A DNA stretch of 64,000 nt from Parahoeflea alexandrii (GTDB taxonomy: Bacteria > Pseudomonadota > Alphaproteobacteria > Rhizobiales > Rhizobiaceae): NCBI RefSeq assembly GCF_027214025.1, contig NZ_JAPWHB010000004.1, positions 372,001 through 436,000 of the forward strand, written 5' to 3'. The position numbers and the translations under genes were made by a program. How positions within the stretch are numbered: the stretch's first letter is position 1; every line of letters starts with the position of its first letter. The notes below the pieces were generated by a model. It was not told where the DNA came from, did not search any database, and saw only the letters and a program-made list of their open reading frames with translations. Shown here piece after piece: positions 36,076-45,780 of this stretch.

Positions 36076-37148
36076 CCCGCTCCTTGATTCCTCTGGCCGT
36101 TATCAGCTTCCTGCTTCTGCAAGCATCGGGCTCCGCCGAGGCAGCCGAGACGATCACCAGATTCGAGGCACGCGCGGCCCAATCCGGTGAACTCGTGATC
36201 GCCAGCGTCACCGATCTCGATTTCATGCGGCCGCTGATTGCCGCTTTCCAGGAATTAAACCCCGGCATCTCTGTCACCTACATCGAGGACACGTCCAACA
36301 GTCTCGACGCCAGCGTATCGAGCGCCTGTGCAGACCGCGGCTTCTTCGCCGATCTTGTGATTTCCTCGTCGATTGCCCAGCAGGTCCGGCTGGTCAATGG
36401 CGGATGCGCCCGCGAGATCGGCAGCCCGGTGGTCTCCAACCTGCCGGACTGGGCGCGATGGCGCGGCGAACTGATCGGCCTGACCTATGAACCGGCTGTG
36501 ATGGTCTACAACAAGGCTGCATTCTCCGAAAACGGGCCGCCGCGCAGCCGCTTCGACCTGATCGACCTGATGCGCCAGTCGGGCGACCTCAACGGCCGCA
36601 TCGCCACCTATGACATCGAGGAATCCGGCGTTGGCTACCTGTTCGCGTTCCAGGATTCGGCCGAGGCCAGCACCTGGGGCCGCCTGATCGAGGGTTTCGG
36701 GCGCAACAGCGTCGCCACGTTCTGCTGCAGTTCCGAAGTCATCGACCGGGTCGCCGATGGCCGCGCCTATATCGGCTACAACGTCCTGGGCTCCTACGCG
36801 CAGTCCAGGGCCGACAAGGATCCACGCATCGGGGTCGTGCTGCCGACGGACTACACCCTGGTGCTGGCGCGCGCCGGATATATCCCGCGGGAAGCGCGAA
36901 ACGCGGTTGCCGCCCGGCTGTTTCTCGAACTCGCGCTATCGCCGCGCGGCCGCACCATCCTTGACGGCGAAACCCATCTACTCACACCTTTGAGCGGCCC
37001 CGCAGCCCTGGCCGGATCGGGTGGCGAGGAAGAACCGGCGTTCCGGCCCATACCCCTGACTCCGGCGCTGCTGGTCTCGCTCGATCGCGCCAAACGGGCG
37101 CAGTTCCTGTCGCAGTGGCGAAAGTCGGTAACGCCGCCGACCCCCTGA
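36072..37148 (+). CDS. Periplasmic solute-binding protein coupled to the two-component system
   Basis: The 358-residue protein has a signal peptide ending near SAEAAE and the type-2 periplasmic binding fold seen in iron- or phosphonate-type extracellular binding proteins (GELVIASVTDLDFMRPLIAA, LIGLTYEPAVMVYNKAAF). No ABC permease or ATPase accompanies it. It overlaps the kinase stop by ATGA, so it is translated with the sensor. It may present the ligand to the kinase's periplasmic domain, as known for some TctE-type and BctE-like systems; that is inference. Confidence 0.8.
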   Translation: MTRSLIPLAVISFLLLQASGSAEAAETITRFEARAAQSGELVIASVTDLDFMRPLIAAFQELNPGISVTYIEDTSNSLDASVSSACADRGFFADLVISSSIAQQVRLVNGGCAREIGSPVVSNLPDWARWRGELIGLTYEPAVMVYNKAAFSENGPPRSRFDLIDLMRQSGDLNGRIATYDIEESGVGYLFAFQDSAEASTWGRLIEGFGRNSVATFCCSSEVIDRVADGRAYIGYNVLGSYAQSRADKDPRIGVVLPTDYTLVLARAGYIPREARNAVAARLFLELALSPRGRTILDGETHLLTPLSGPAALAGSGGEEEPAFRPIPLTPALLVSLDRAKRAQFLSQWRKSVTPPTP

Positions 37149-37176
37149 TCTCGCTTTGTGGACAAGCCCGTGCCAA

Positions 37177-38748
37177 TCAGGCGACGGACTGCCTGTCCTC
37201 GGGCTCGGCAGGTTTGTTGCCGTAATCCATTCGGTCGCGGGAGATTTCTTCCAGGAACACCGGTCTGCCGAAATAGTAGCCCTGGAAGCGATCGCATCCT
37301 GCAGCCCGCGCGCGCAACAGATCGTCCTCGGTTTCAATGCCCTCGGCGACGACATACTTTCCGCAACGCCGGGCGATTTCGACCACCGCGCTGACGAAGA
37401 CATCGGTCACATGGTCCGTGCCAAGAGCGCAGATGTAGCTCTTGTCGATCTTGATCACATCGTAGGGAAGCGCGCGCAACTGGTTGAACTCGGAATAGCC
37501 CATGCCGAAATCGTCGAGCGCGATCCGGAACCCGGCATCCTGCAGCGACGAGATCTGACCGGCAATGCGCTCGTTGACCGCCAGCGATGCGCTTTCGGTA
37601 ATCTCGAGCACGATGCGCTGCGGGCTGGTCGCCGATTCCGCCAGAATATCGAGCAACTTTTCCTTCAGGTCCGGCATCGCGATCTGGATGGCCGAGAGAT
37701 TTATGCTCACGCTCACCTCCGGCAGGTTTGGAATGTCTTCGGCGACCTGCCGAGCCACATAGTAGCCGATTTCACCGATCATCAATGCCCGTTCCGCCAC
37801 CGGGATGAACACATCCGGCGGAATGACGCCCCTGAGCGGATGCCGCCAGCGCAACAGCGCCTCGAACGAGATCAAACGCCCGTCGCCATCGACAATCGGC
37901 TGATACGCCACCCGCAGATGCCTCAGTAGCATCGCCGCCCGCAATTCGCGCACCAGCGCCTTCTCGTTGCGGATGTCGGTCAGCATGTCATCCTGAAAAA
38001 GTGTCGAACAGGCCCTGCCGTTTTTCTTCGAGGCGTAAAGCGCCATGTCGGCATTGATGACCAGCGCGCTCCAGGTCTTGCCGTGATCAGGCGCAAACGC
38101 GATGCCGATGGATGCCGAGACGGCGAGCCGCTGCGCGCCGATACTTACCTTGCCTGCCAAACCGGCCGCGAAGCCGGCACACTGCTCCTCCGCCCATTTG
38201 CCGGTCATCGGATCGGAGTGCTCGATCAGCACCGCGAACTCGTCACCCCCCAGACGGCCCACCATGGCGCCGGGAAAATACGACCGAAGCTTCTCGGCAA
38301 CGAAAACCAGCACCCGGTCTCCGGCCGGATGGCCATGCGTATCGTTGACCTGCTTGAAATGGTCGACATCAATGAGGAAGAGGGCAAAGAACCGGGTCTT
38401 GCCGCGTGCCTCCAGCGCCTCCTTGGCTTGCGAAACAAATGTCTCCCGGTTGAGAACATCAGTCAGGACATCCCGCTCCGACTGGGCGAGAAGACTGTTG
38501 TAGCGCTTGCCGAGCGAGCGGAGCTTTCCCTTCAAATCCACATGCGCAATGGCGAGATACAGGATGCCAACGGAAAGGATGGCGATGATGGCAGCATCGG
38601 TGATGTCGATGAGGAAGCCGTTCGTATAATCGATGTTCCGGAAAAAATGGTCAAAAGCCAGGACAAGGGCGAAAAGCCCGAAGAGAATTGCCGAAAAACT
38701 GAACTCTGCACCCCAGTCAAACCACTTTTTTTGCAATTTTTTAGACAC
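37177..38748 (-). CDS. Membrane GGDEF-EAL protein (cyclic di-GMP synthesis/breakdown)
   Basis: The 523-residue protein has two N-terminal membrane segments. A GGDEF domain with intact GGDEF motif ([12 protein letters not shown]) follows, then an EAL domain with intact EAL ([12 protein letters not shown]) and the catalytic-loop [10 protein letters not shown]. Both activities are possible. The start is taken as GTG 38748 (VSKKLQKKW) with GGAG 9 bases upstream; the frame continues to 38853. No sensory domain beyond the short membrane hairpin is present. It is convergent with the binding protein gene. Confidence 0.9.
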   Translation of the reverse strand: MSKKLQKKWFDWGAEFSFSAILFGLFALVLAFDHFFRNIDYTNGFLIDITDAAIIAILSVGILYLAIAHVDLKGKLRSLGKRYNSLLAQSERDVLTDVLNRETFVSQAKEALEARGKTRFFALFLIDVDHFKQVNDTHGHPAGDRVLVFVAEKLRSYFPGAMVGRLGGDEFAVLIEHSDPMTGKWAEEQCAGFAAGLAGKVSIGAQRLAVSASIGIAFAPDHGKTWSALVINADMALYASKKNGRACSTLFQDDMLTDIRNEKALVRELRAAMLLRHLRVAYQPIVDGDGRLISFEALLRWRHPLRGVIPPDVFIPVAERALMIGEIGYYVARQVAEDIPNLPEVSVSINLSAIQIAMPDLKEKLLDILAESATSPQRIVLEITESASLAVNERIAGQISSLQDAGFRIALDDFGMGYSEFNQLRALPYDVIKIDKSYICALGTDHVTDVFVSAVVEIARRCGKYVVAEGIETEDDLLRARAAGCDRFQGYYFGRPVFLEEISRDRMDYGNKPAEPEDRQSVA

Positions 38749-39110
38749 GTAAACAACTCCGCCGCCGGATGGGTACCGGACGCAATTTGTCCGGCGACCT
38801 GGAAACAATTGACAGGGAGCCTTTGCGTGAAAATCCGGGCGGAAAATGCGCACCGATCTTGCAACAGCAGGGCTATCCCCAAATCCATATTCGCATCATG
38901 CGCAACACCAGACTATCTGCCGCCTGTTAACGGAGAACGAACAAACGCTTGCAATTGTTGAAAAATTTTCGGCAATTCCGAGCCGAAACGTCGTGGATCA
39001 CGGTCAGGACCGTTGCTGCCGAACCCACATTGCCGATGCCCGCCTACAGCGCTGTGCATCCAATCGGATGCCCAAAGGACGCTGCAGGACTTTGAAACAA
39101 TGCATGTACG
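38749..39110. other. Intergenic region without a supported gene
   Basis: About 360 bases lie between the GGDEF-EAL gene and the glycosyltransferase, both on the minus strand. It holds a hairpin CCGGAC/GTCCGG (38776-38794), which would lie in the leader of the GGDEF-EAL gene, and a terminator-like hairpin at 38961-38988. Open frames across it have no recognisable similarity, and no RNA gene is evident. Confidence 0.5.
38961..38988 (-). terminator. Terminator candidate downstream of the glycosyltransferase
   Basis: On the minus strand TTTCGGC (38988-38982) pairs with GCCGAAA (38973-38967) across an 8-base loop, followed by ATTTTTC. It lies about 120 bases past the glycosyltransferase stop. Confidence 0.55.
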
Positions 39111-40121
39111 TTAGCGCGTGACGCCGTAGCTTTCATAAGTGGCATCCAGGAACTGCCGGGCGCAGGCCGGCCAGGAAAACTCAAGCGCCCGGGCACGCGC
39201 CGCGTCGCCGGAAAGCTCGAGGCAGGCAAGCGCGGCCTGGCGCAGATCCGCGTCGACGACGCCCGCGCCGCTTTGGCCGATGATGTCCTTCGGGCCGGTG
39301 ACCGGGTAGGCTGCAACCGGCACGCCCGACGCCAGCGCTTCGAGCACCACCAGGCCGAACGTATCGGTCAGAGACGGAAACACGAAAACGTCGCCCATCG
39401 CATATAGCGCCGCAAGTTCAGCCCCGGATTTTGCGCCGGTGAAAGTGGCCTCGGGATAGCGTGCCTTGAAATCCTCGAGCATCGGGCCGTCGCCGACCAC
39501 CAGCTTGGCTCCAGGCAGGTCCATGGCGAGAAACGTTTCGACGTTCTTCTCGACCGCCATCCGCCCCACGTGGACGAACACCGGACGGGGCAGATCGAGA
39601 GGCTCCGGATAGCCGGGATGAAACAGCTCCGTATCCACGCCCCGCGACCAGATATGCAGGTTGGTGAACCCCTTCGCCTCGAGTTCGGCCCGCAGGCTCT
39701 CCGTCGCCACCATGCAGCCGCGCCCCGCATTGTGAAACCAGCGCATGAAACGGTAGAGCCAGCTTTCGGGAACCGGATAGCGCGCCGAGACATATTCGGG
39801 AAACCGCGTGTGGTAGCTCGACGTAAACCCGTTGCGCCTGAGCGCGGCCCGTCTGCCAAGCAGTCCGAGCGGACCTTCGGTGGCGATCTGGATGAAATCC
39901 GGATTGGACGCCTCGATCCGGCGGGCAACCCGGCCCGGCGTTGTCAGCGCCAAACGGATCTCCGGATAGCCCGGCAACGGAATCGTCCGGAACTCCGCCG
40001 GCGAGAGAATGTCGACCTCGATGTCGAAGCTTTCGAGCTCGCGCACCAGGTTCTCGATCGACCGCACCACGCCGTTGATCTGCGGGCGCCAGGCGTCGGT
40101 GACAATCAGCAGTTTGGGCAT
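39111..40121 (-). CDS. Glycosyltransferase family 4 (mannosyltransferase MgtA-like)
   Basis: The 336-residue GT-B protein has the N-terminal INGVVRSIENLVRELE typical of GDP-mannose-dependent alpha-mannosyltransferases and lipid glycosyltransferases. It also has HVGRMAVEKNVETFLAMD in the middle and the EX7E-like FPSLTDTFGLVVLEALASG near the end. It probably adds a sugar to a membrane lipid or glycan in the cytoplasm. Start 40121 (MPKLLIVTDAW) matches the family. It resembles the second GT4 at 49225-50520. Confidence 0.85.
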   Translation of the reverse strand: MPKLLIVTDAWRPQINGVVRSIENLVRELESFDIEVDILSPAEFRTIPLPGYPEIRLALTTPGRVARRIEASNPDFIQIATEGPLGLLGRRAALRRNGFTSSYHTRFPEYVSARYPVPESWLYRFMRWFHNAGRGCMVATESLRAELEAKGFTNLHIWSRGVDTELFHPGYPEPLDLPRPVFVHVGRMAVEKNVETFLAMDLPGAKLVVGDGPMLEDFKARYPEATFTGAKSGAELAALYAMGDVFVFPSLTDTFGLVVLEALASGVPVAAYPVTGPKDIIGQSGAGVVDADLRQAALACLELSGDAARARALEFSWPACARQFLDATYESYGVTR

Positions 40122-40208
40122 CACCGTTCCGCCTGGGCGATTGGACAGTAAGAAGCGTTCATCCCCTGATAATCGCACCGGGACCGGCGAGCAACATTTC
40201 AGGAGAAA

Positions 40209-42548
40209 TCAGAGCGCCAGCCGCAGCTTCTGTCCCGACGCCCGCGAGCAGCAGGCCATCATCCGTCCGCCCTCGGCGCGTTCGGACGCCGACAGCACCC
40301 GGTCGCGATGATCGACACCGCCTTCGAGCACCCGCACCTCGCAACTGCCGCAGAGCCCCTCTTCGCAATCGCTCGGCACATCGATGCCCGCCGCGCGGAC
40401 CACCTCGAGCAAGGTCTGTCCGGCAGGCACGCTGAGATGGAGATCCGAATCCTCGAGCTCGACTTCGAAGGCCACATCGCCGGGCTTCGCCGCACCGGAA
40501 GCCTCGCTGACAAACAGCTCGCTGCGCAGCGTGCCCTCCGGCAGATCGGCGCACAGTTCGCTGAGCGCATCGAGCAGCCGGGCAGGCCCGCAGGCGTGAA
40601 TGCGCGCCCCTGTAGCGCCGCATTCCGCGACGATCCCGGCGAGGTCGGCCCGGCCTCCCTCGTCCGAGACATGCAGCACAACGCGGCCGCCATGGTCTTC
40701 GATGAGCCTATCGGCAAAGGCCATCGCGCCGCGCGACCGGCCGCAATAATGCACCTTGTAGTCCCGGTCGAGCTGTTTTAGCCGGTCGGCCATGGCGACG
40801 ATCGGGGTGATGCCGATGCCGCCTGCGATCAGCACGTGACGGTCCGCCTCTTCCTCGAGCCGGAAATAATTCTTCGGCCCGCGCAGCCGCAGGGTCATGC
40901 CCTTTGTCACCTGGTCATGGATGAAGCGCGAACCGCCGCGGCCTTCCTCTTCCCGCAGCACGGCGATCGTGTAACGAGGGTCCGACGGGGTGCCGCACAG
41001 AGAATATTTGCGCGAGAATTCGCCGGCAACCAGGTCGACATGCGCGCCCGGGCTCCAGGCCGGCAGGGCAAGCCCGTCCGGGTCTTCCAGATGCAGGATC
41101 CTGGTCCCCTCCGCGCCGGTCGTGATATCGGCGACGCGAACAGTGCGGGCGATCTCCTTGCTCGACGGCGCGCCGATGGGAAACGAGACACGGCGCTCGA
41201 CGAGCGCGGGATCGGACCGTTCCGGATTGAGCGCCGGATCCCATTCGACCAGGAGCTGTTGCGGTCCCCGGAAGGCGAGGTTCGGCAGGTAGCTGAACTG
41301 CTGGTCCTCGACGAGCCGCATGTGCGGCAGCCGCCGCGACAACTCCTCGATGAAGATCCGCATTTCCAGCCGTGCGAAATTCTTGCCCATGCACTGGTGG
41401 CTGCCATAGCCGAAGGTCAGGTGCTCGGCGGCGCTGTCGCGGTAGATGTCGAGGAAATCGCCATTCTCGAAATGCCGGGAATCATGGTTGGCCGAGGCGC
41501 TGACGATCAGGAGCTTCGCCTCCGCCGGAATCGCCACGCCGGCAATCTCGGTGTCGCAGGTCGCTCTCCGGCGCCAGGCAACCACCGAGCCTTCGAGCCG
41601 CAGGCATTCCTCGATGGCGTTCGGGATCAGCTCCGGATCCCTGCAGATCCGCTCCCAGACCAGCCGGTCCGACAGCAGAAGCTTGAGCGCATTGGCGCTG
41701 GCCAGCGAGGTTGTCTCGTGCCCGGCGACGATGATCGCCATCATCATCGAATGCAGGTAGGAATCGGTGACGACTTCCGGGACTTCCGCGTTCATCCGGA
41801 TGGCGTGATGCATCCAGCCGGTGCCGTCCGGCTCCTTGCGCATCTTCTCGAGCACGGTTCCCGCATATTGCCAGAACCGGCCGACGGCATCGGCGACCTT
41901 CAACTGCTGTTCCGGCGACGGCTTGCCCCAGGTGTTGACGGTATGCGCGACCGAGAATTCCTTCAGCGCATCCATGTCTTCCTTGGGTACGCCGAGAAAA
42001 TGCAGCGCCACCGTCAGCGGGATCTCCCACAGCATCGCTTCGACCAGGTCGGCCCGCCCGGAATCGACGAAGGCATCGACCTTCTTGCGGGTAAGCCGGC
42101 GGATCATGTCTTCCTTGGCGGCCAGGTTTTCTGGCAGGAAATGCTCCATCAGCACCCGCCGCCGCTCCATGTGCGCCGGCTCGTCCTCGTTCACCAGGGT
42201 CCGGTTCATCTGGTAATTGTAGCGCTTGAGCCTCTCCATCGCCTCCTCGCTCGGCGGCACCACCCGTTCGAGCGCGATCGAGGGCGAGAAGGTGACGTTG
42301 TCGCGGAACACCGCCTTGACGTCCTCGTAGCGGCTGACCACCCAGTAACCGAGCTCAGGGCTGTAGAACACCGGCTCCTGCTCGCGCGACCATTTGAGCG
42401 CCTCCGCCGGGTTCGCCAGGTACTCGGCGGCGAACGGATCGAAGGCTTGCGCCTGCGCCGAGACCGGGCAGCCGCCCGGTGCGGCATGGACCGGACAACC
42501 GGCCGGCGCCTGCACAGGGTTTTCCGTTCCAGGCTGCCGATCCGTCAT
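40209..42548 (-). CDS. Self-sufficient cytochrome P450 fused to phthalate-dioxygenase-type reductase (CYP116B-like)
   Basis: The 779-residue fusion has a P450 domain (about 1-445) with AGHETT (275-280), ExxR (314-317) and the haem ligand Cys386 in FGYGSHQCMGKNFAR. A linker follows, then an FMN/NAD(P)H reductase domain (RKYSLCG at 513-519, GGIGITP at 576-582). A C-terminal plant-type [2Fe-2S] ferredoxin has Cys728, 733, 736 and 766. This is the CYP116B (P450RhF) architecture, where NADPH electrons pass FMN to 2Fe-2S to haem in one chain. Substrate is unknown. ATG 42548 follows GGAG; an IclR gene is divergent. Confidence 0.93.
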   Translation of the reverse strand: MTDRQPGTENPVQAPAGCPVHAAPGGCPVSAQAQAFDPFAAEYLANPAEALKWSREQEPVFYSPELGYWVVSRYEDVKAVFRDNVTFSPSIALERVVPPSEEAMERLKRYNYQMNRTLVNEDEPAHMERRRVLMEHFLPENLAAKEDMIRRLTRKKVDAFVDSGRADLVEAMLWEIPLTVALHFLGVPKEDMDALKEFSVAHTVNTWGKPSPEQQLKVADAVGRFWQYAGTVLEKMRKEPDGTGWMHHAIRMNAEVPEVVTDSYLHSMMMAIIVAGHETTSLASANALKLLLSDRLVWERICRDPELIPNAIEECLRLEGSVVAWRRRATCDTEIAGVAIPAEAKLLIVSASANHDSRHFENGDFLDIYRDSAAEHLTFGYGSHQCMGKNFARLEMRIFIEELSRRLPHMRLVEDQQFSYLPNLAFRGPQQLLVEWDPALNPERSDPALVERRVSFPIGAPSSKEIARTVRVADITTGAEGTRILHLEDPDGLALPAWSPGAHVDLVAGEFSRKYSLCGTPSDPRYTIAVLREEEGRGGSRFIHDQVTKGMTLRLRGPKNYFRLEEEADRHVLIAGGIGITPIVAMADRLKQLDRDYKVHYCGRSRGAMAFADRLIEDHGGRVVLHVSDEGGRADLAGIVAECGATGARIHACGPARLLDALSELCADLPEGTLRSELFVSEASGAAKPGDVAFEVELEDSDLHLSVPAGQTLLEVVRAAGIDVPSDCEEGLCGSCEVRVLEGGVDHRDRVLSASERAEGGRMMACCSRASGQKLRLAL

Positions 42549-42573
42549 GCTCCGCTCCATTTACTAATAGTGC

Positions 42574-42582
42574 ACATTATGT
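42574..42582. promoter_or_regulatory. Short palindrome in the P450/IclR shared promoter region
   Basis: ACATTATGT is a perfect palindrome around a central T, next to GTGCAC (42570-42575), in the 92-base AT-rich gap between the divergent P450 and IclR genes. IclR regulators bind such AT-rich inverted repeats, but the site is short and unproven. Confidence 0.25.
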
Positions 42583-42640
42583 TCTATATTTGTAACGTCC
42601 ATGGGCCGCCTGGTCAACAAAGCCGCAGTGAGGAGATGAC

Positions 42641-43315
42641 ATGAGCACGCTGCAAACCCTGTCCCGCGGGCTCCAGGTCCTGGAAATCGTCTCCCGTTCG
42701 GCCTCGGGCCTGTCGATTGCCGAGATCGCCCAGGCGCTTGGCGTCCACCGGGCGATCGCCTACCGGCTGGTTTCAACGCTCGAGGAACATCTGCTGGTTG
42801 TCCGCGATCCCGAGGGCCGCATCGGCATCGGCGGCGGCGTCGTGGCGCTGAGCGAACGCTACCAGCCGCAATTGCGCACCGCGGCGCAGCCGGTCCTCAG
42901 GTCTCTCGCCGAGGCAAGCGGCGGAACCGCCTTCCTCTGCATCGCCCAGGGCGACGAATGCGTCGCCATCGAGGTCGCCGAACCGGAGGCGCCCCTGCTG
43001 AAGGTCTCCTACCGCGTCGGCAGCAGGCACCCCGTCACCAGGGGCGCGGCGGGGCTGGCGATTGCAATGCAGCGCCCGCCACGGCGCACCGACCCGGAGG
43101 AGCTGCAGATCGCGCGGCGCGACGGCTTCGCGCTCACGCATGGGCAATTGCAGGAAGGCGCCATCGGCGTGGCCGCGCCGCTGGCGCGCACCGACCGCTC
43201 CGGCCTGAGTGCGGAAGCCTGCATCGGCGTCGTCGCCATGCACGCGCTCGACACGGAGGCTGCCACCGCTGCGGTGCTCATCCACCGCGACCGGCTCCTC
43301 GCCGCCATTGGCTGA
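42641..43315 (+). CDS. IclR family transcriptional regulator
   Basis: The 224-residue protein has the IclR N-terminal winged helix (LSIAEIAQALGVHRAIAYRL) and a C-terminal ligand domain (RVGSRHPVTRGAAGLAIAM). It is slightly shorter than the usual 250 residues. GAGGAGATGAC precedes the ATG. Its divergent placement from the CYP116B-type P450 gene suggests it controls that gene in response to the P450 substrate or a product. Confidence 0.9.
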   Translation: MSTLQTLSRGLQVLEIVSRSASGLSIAEIAQALGVHRAIAYRLVSTLEEHLLVVRDPEGRIGIGGGVVALSERYQPQLRTAAQPVLRSLAEASGGTAFLCIAQGDECVAIEVAEPEAPLLKVSYRVGSRHPVTRGAAGLAIAMQRPPRRTDPEELQIARRDGFALTHGQLQEGAIGVAAPLARTDRSGLSAEACIGVVAMHALDTEAATAAVLIHRDRLLAAIG

Positions 43316-43366
43316 CCGCGATCAGAAGGCACGAATGACCTTTAAAGCGGCTGCTCCGGCGTTCGG

Positions 43367-44638
43367 CTATTCCTTGATGTAGGGCTGGCCATCCGCCGCC
43401 GGCGCCCGCGCCCGTCCGATGAAGCCGGCAACGACGATGATTGTCGCGATATAGGGCGCCATGGCCAGGAATTCCGACGGGATCGGGGTCTGCAGCAGCG
43501 CCAGTTTCTGCTGCATGGAATCGGCAAACCCGAACACCAGCGCCGCCATCAGCGCCCCCACCGGGTGCCAGCGGCCGAAGATCATCGCCGCAAGCCCGAT
43601 ATAGCCCCGCCCGCCGGTCATGTTCTCGTCGAACCGGCCGACCGAACCGAGCGTGAACCAGGCCCCGCCGAAGCCCGCCACCATGCCGCCGAGCGTCACA
43701 TGGATGAAGCGGGTTCGGTAGACATCGATGCCAAGCGTGTCGGCGGCCCGCGGATGCTCGCCCACCGCCCGTGCTCTCAGCCCGTTGCGGGTGTAGAACA
43801 GGTAATAGGTCGCCACCGCCACCATGATCAGCGCGCCGTAGACGAAGATGTTCTGGTAAAACAGCATCGGCCCGATCACCGGAATGTCGCCCAGAAGCGG
43901 AACCTTGATCGCCCGGAACACCGGCGCATTGTTCAGGGACCGGTATTCCTGAAACACCTGGCTGCTGACATAGGACGTCAATCCAAGCACGAACAGGTTG
44001 ATCACCACCCCGGCAATGATCTGGTCCATCCGGTAGGTGACCACCAGCGCCGCAAGAATGAAGCCAAACAGACCGCCAACAGCAACCGCAGCCGCAAGTC
44101 CGGTGATCCCGCCAAAGACCGATCCCAGCAGCGCGCCCGTGAAAGCGCCTGCCAGCAGCATGCCCTCGATCGCGATGTTGACGACGGCGACCCGCTCGCA
44201 TAGCACGCCGGCCAGTCCCCCGAGCGCGATCGGCACCGCCCGCACCATCGTCGCCTGCAGCATGCCGGTGAGCGAGAACGCCTTGCCGGCCGTCGCCCAG
44301 ACCAGGAACGTCACCACGACAAGCGCCAGGCCGATGCCAAGCGACAGCGACGACCACCTGACGCCGCCACGCAGGAACTGGCGCACACCGAGGAACGCCA
44401 GGAGACCGGCAATGATGTAGTTGAACTGCATCGCCGGGACACTCAGATCGGGCAGCACGAGCGCATCGTTTGGCCGCGACAGCCGGAACACCGCGTTGCC
44501 GTCGCTGCCCGCCCCGAACACCAGCCCCACCAGCACAGCCAGGGCAATCAACACCGCCCCGACGATCCGGGCATGTTTCCGCTTGCCGATATCGAGTGCG
44601 GAGGAAGAGGTCGGAGTCGTATTGGTGGTCATCGCCAT
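43367..44638 (-). CDS. ABC transporter permease, BMP/nucleoside type (second permease)
   Basis: The 423-residue permease has about nine to ten membrane segments and the branched-chain/ribose-type core (GGLAGVLCERVAVVNIAIEG, GEHPRAADTLGIDVYRTR). It has an N-terminal extension with extra membrane segments compared with YufQ/NupQ-like proteins. It starts 5 bases after the preceding permease stop and completes a four-gene transporter. Confidence 0.9.
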   Translation of the reverse strand: MAMTTNTTPTSSSALDIGKRKHARIVGAVLIALAVLVGLVFGAGSDGNAVFRLSRPNDALVLPDLSVPAMQFNYIIAGLLAFLGVRQFLRGGVRWSSLSLGIGLALVVVTFLVWATAGKAFSLTGMLQATMVRAVPIALGGLAGVLCERVAVVNIAIEGMLLAGAFTGALLGSVFGGITGLAAAVAVGGLFGFILAALVVTYRMDQIIAGVVINLFVLGLTSYVSSQVFQEYRSLNNAPVFRAIKVPLLGDIPVIGPMLFYQNIFVYGALIMVAVATYYLFYTRNGLRARAVGEHPRAADTLGIDVYRTRFIHVTLGGMVAGFGGAWFTLGSVGRFDENMTGGRGYIGLAAMIFGRWHPVGALMAALVFGFADSMQQKLALLQTPIPSEFLAMAPYIATIIVVAGFIGRARAPAADGQPYIKE

Positions 44639-44643
44639 CAGTG

Positions 44644-45780
44644 TTATTTACCCTGTTGTGTTGCGGGCTTTCGAAAGCCCCAGGGGAATATTGCGCGCAC
44701 CAGGAGAGGTGCGGCGATGAAGACAATGATCAGCGCCTGGATGATCCCGATCAGATCGATGCTGACCCCGGCGTCGACCTGCATCTGCCGGCCGCCTGCC
44801 TCAAGCCCGCCAAACAGCAGCCCGGCGAACAGCACGCCGACCGGATGCGACCGGCCGAGCAGCGCCACGGCAATGGCGTCGAACCCGATGCCGGCGGAAA
44901 ATCCCGGTGTCACCCGGTCGAGTACACCGAGCACCTGCACCGAACCGGCAAGCCCTGCCAATGCGCCCGCCGAAGCCATCGCCAGGACGATGATCAGCCC
45001 TGAGCGCATGCCGGCGAAACGGGCCGCATCCGGATTGGCGCCGCTGGCCCGGAACTCGAAGCCGATCTTGGTCCTGAACAAAAGCCAGTAGACCAGGTAG
45101 ACCGCCGCCAGCGCCAGGAAGATGCCGGCATGGACGCGCAGGTTGGGATCGATCCAGTCCAGCAATCGCGGCAGCCCCGCGTGGTCCGGAACCGACTTGG
45201 AGATGGGATCCGCGCGGCCCGGCCGCTGCACGAACGGCAGCCGCAGCATGTAATCGATCAGGCGGTAGGCAATCAGGTTGAGCATGATCGTGGAAATCAC
45301 CTCGTGCGCACCGGTGGCGGCCCGCAGCCAGCCCGCGATCCCCGCATAGAACGCACCCGCCAGCGCCCCGCTCAGAAGGCACAGCGGCAAGAGCACGAAA
45401 ACCGGAAGGCCGGGAAAACTGAACCCGGTTATCACCGCCGCCATTCCCCCCATCAGGATCTGGCCTTCCGCGCCGATGTTGAACAGCCCGGCGCGAAACC
45501 CGAGCGCCAGCCCGAGCCCGGCAAGGATGAGCGGCGTCGCCGCGGTCAGCGTCTCCGATATCGCGCTGATCGATCCAACCGAGCCCTGCAGCAGCGCCAG
45601 GTAGGACCTGGCGATTGTCGCCGGTTCCACACTGGTCGCCAGCATCGTCAACGCGCCGAGCACCAATGCCGCAACGATTGCAAACAACGGCACGATGACC
45701 AGGTCTTCGAATTCGTGCCGCCCGGGCGCCGCCCGCTTGAGCAGGCTCTGGATGGCAGTGTCGGTCTTTCCCTCGCTCAT
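44644..45780 (-). CDS. ABC transporter permease, BMP/nucleoside type (first permease)
   Basis: The 378-residue permease has the conserved cytoplasmic and glycine-rich motifs of YufP/NupP-like permeases (LGFRAGLFNIGAEGQILMGG, ASGANPDAARFAGMRSG). Its start overlaps the stop of the ATPase gene (ATGA). It forms the channel with the second permease for a nucleoside-like solute. Confidence 0.9.
   Translation of the reverse strand: MSEGKTDTAIQSLLKRAAPGRHEFEDLVIVPLFAIVAALVLGALTMLATSVEPATIARSYLALLQGSVGSISAISETLTAATPLILAGLGLALGFRAGLFNIGAEGQILMGGMAAVITGFSFPGLPVFVLLPLCLLSGALAGAFYAGIAGWLRAATGAHEVISTIMLNLIAYRLIDYMLRLPFVQRPGRADPISKSVPDHAGLPRLLDWIDPNLRVHAGIFLALAAVYLVYWLLFRTKIGFEFRASGANPDAARFAGMRSGLIIVLAMASAGALAGLAGSVQVLGVLDRVTPGFSAGIGFDAIAVALLGRSHPVGVLFAGLLFGGLEAGGRQMQVDAGVSIDLIGIIQALIIVFIAAPLLVRAIFPWGFRKPATQQGK

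Noticed and set aside
38776-38794. Hairpin CCGGAC/GTCCGG upstream of the GGDEF-EAL gene as a riboswitch
   Set aside because: Only a 6-bp stem with no surrounding conserved core of a cyclic di-GMP or other known riboswitch.
38846-39121. 91-codon plus-strand frame in the gap before the glycosyltransferase
   Set aside because: Cys/His/Arg-rich, no similarity, no clear ribosome binding site, and it crosses a terminator-like hairpin.
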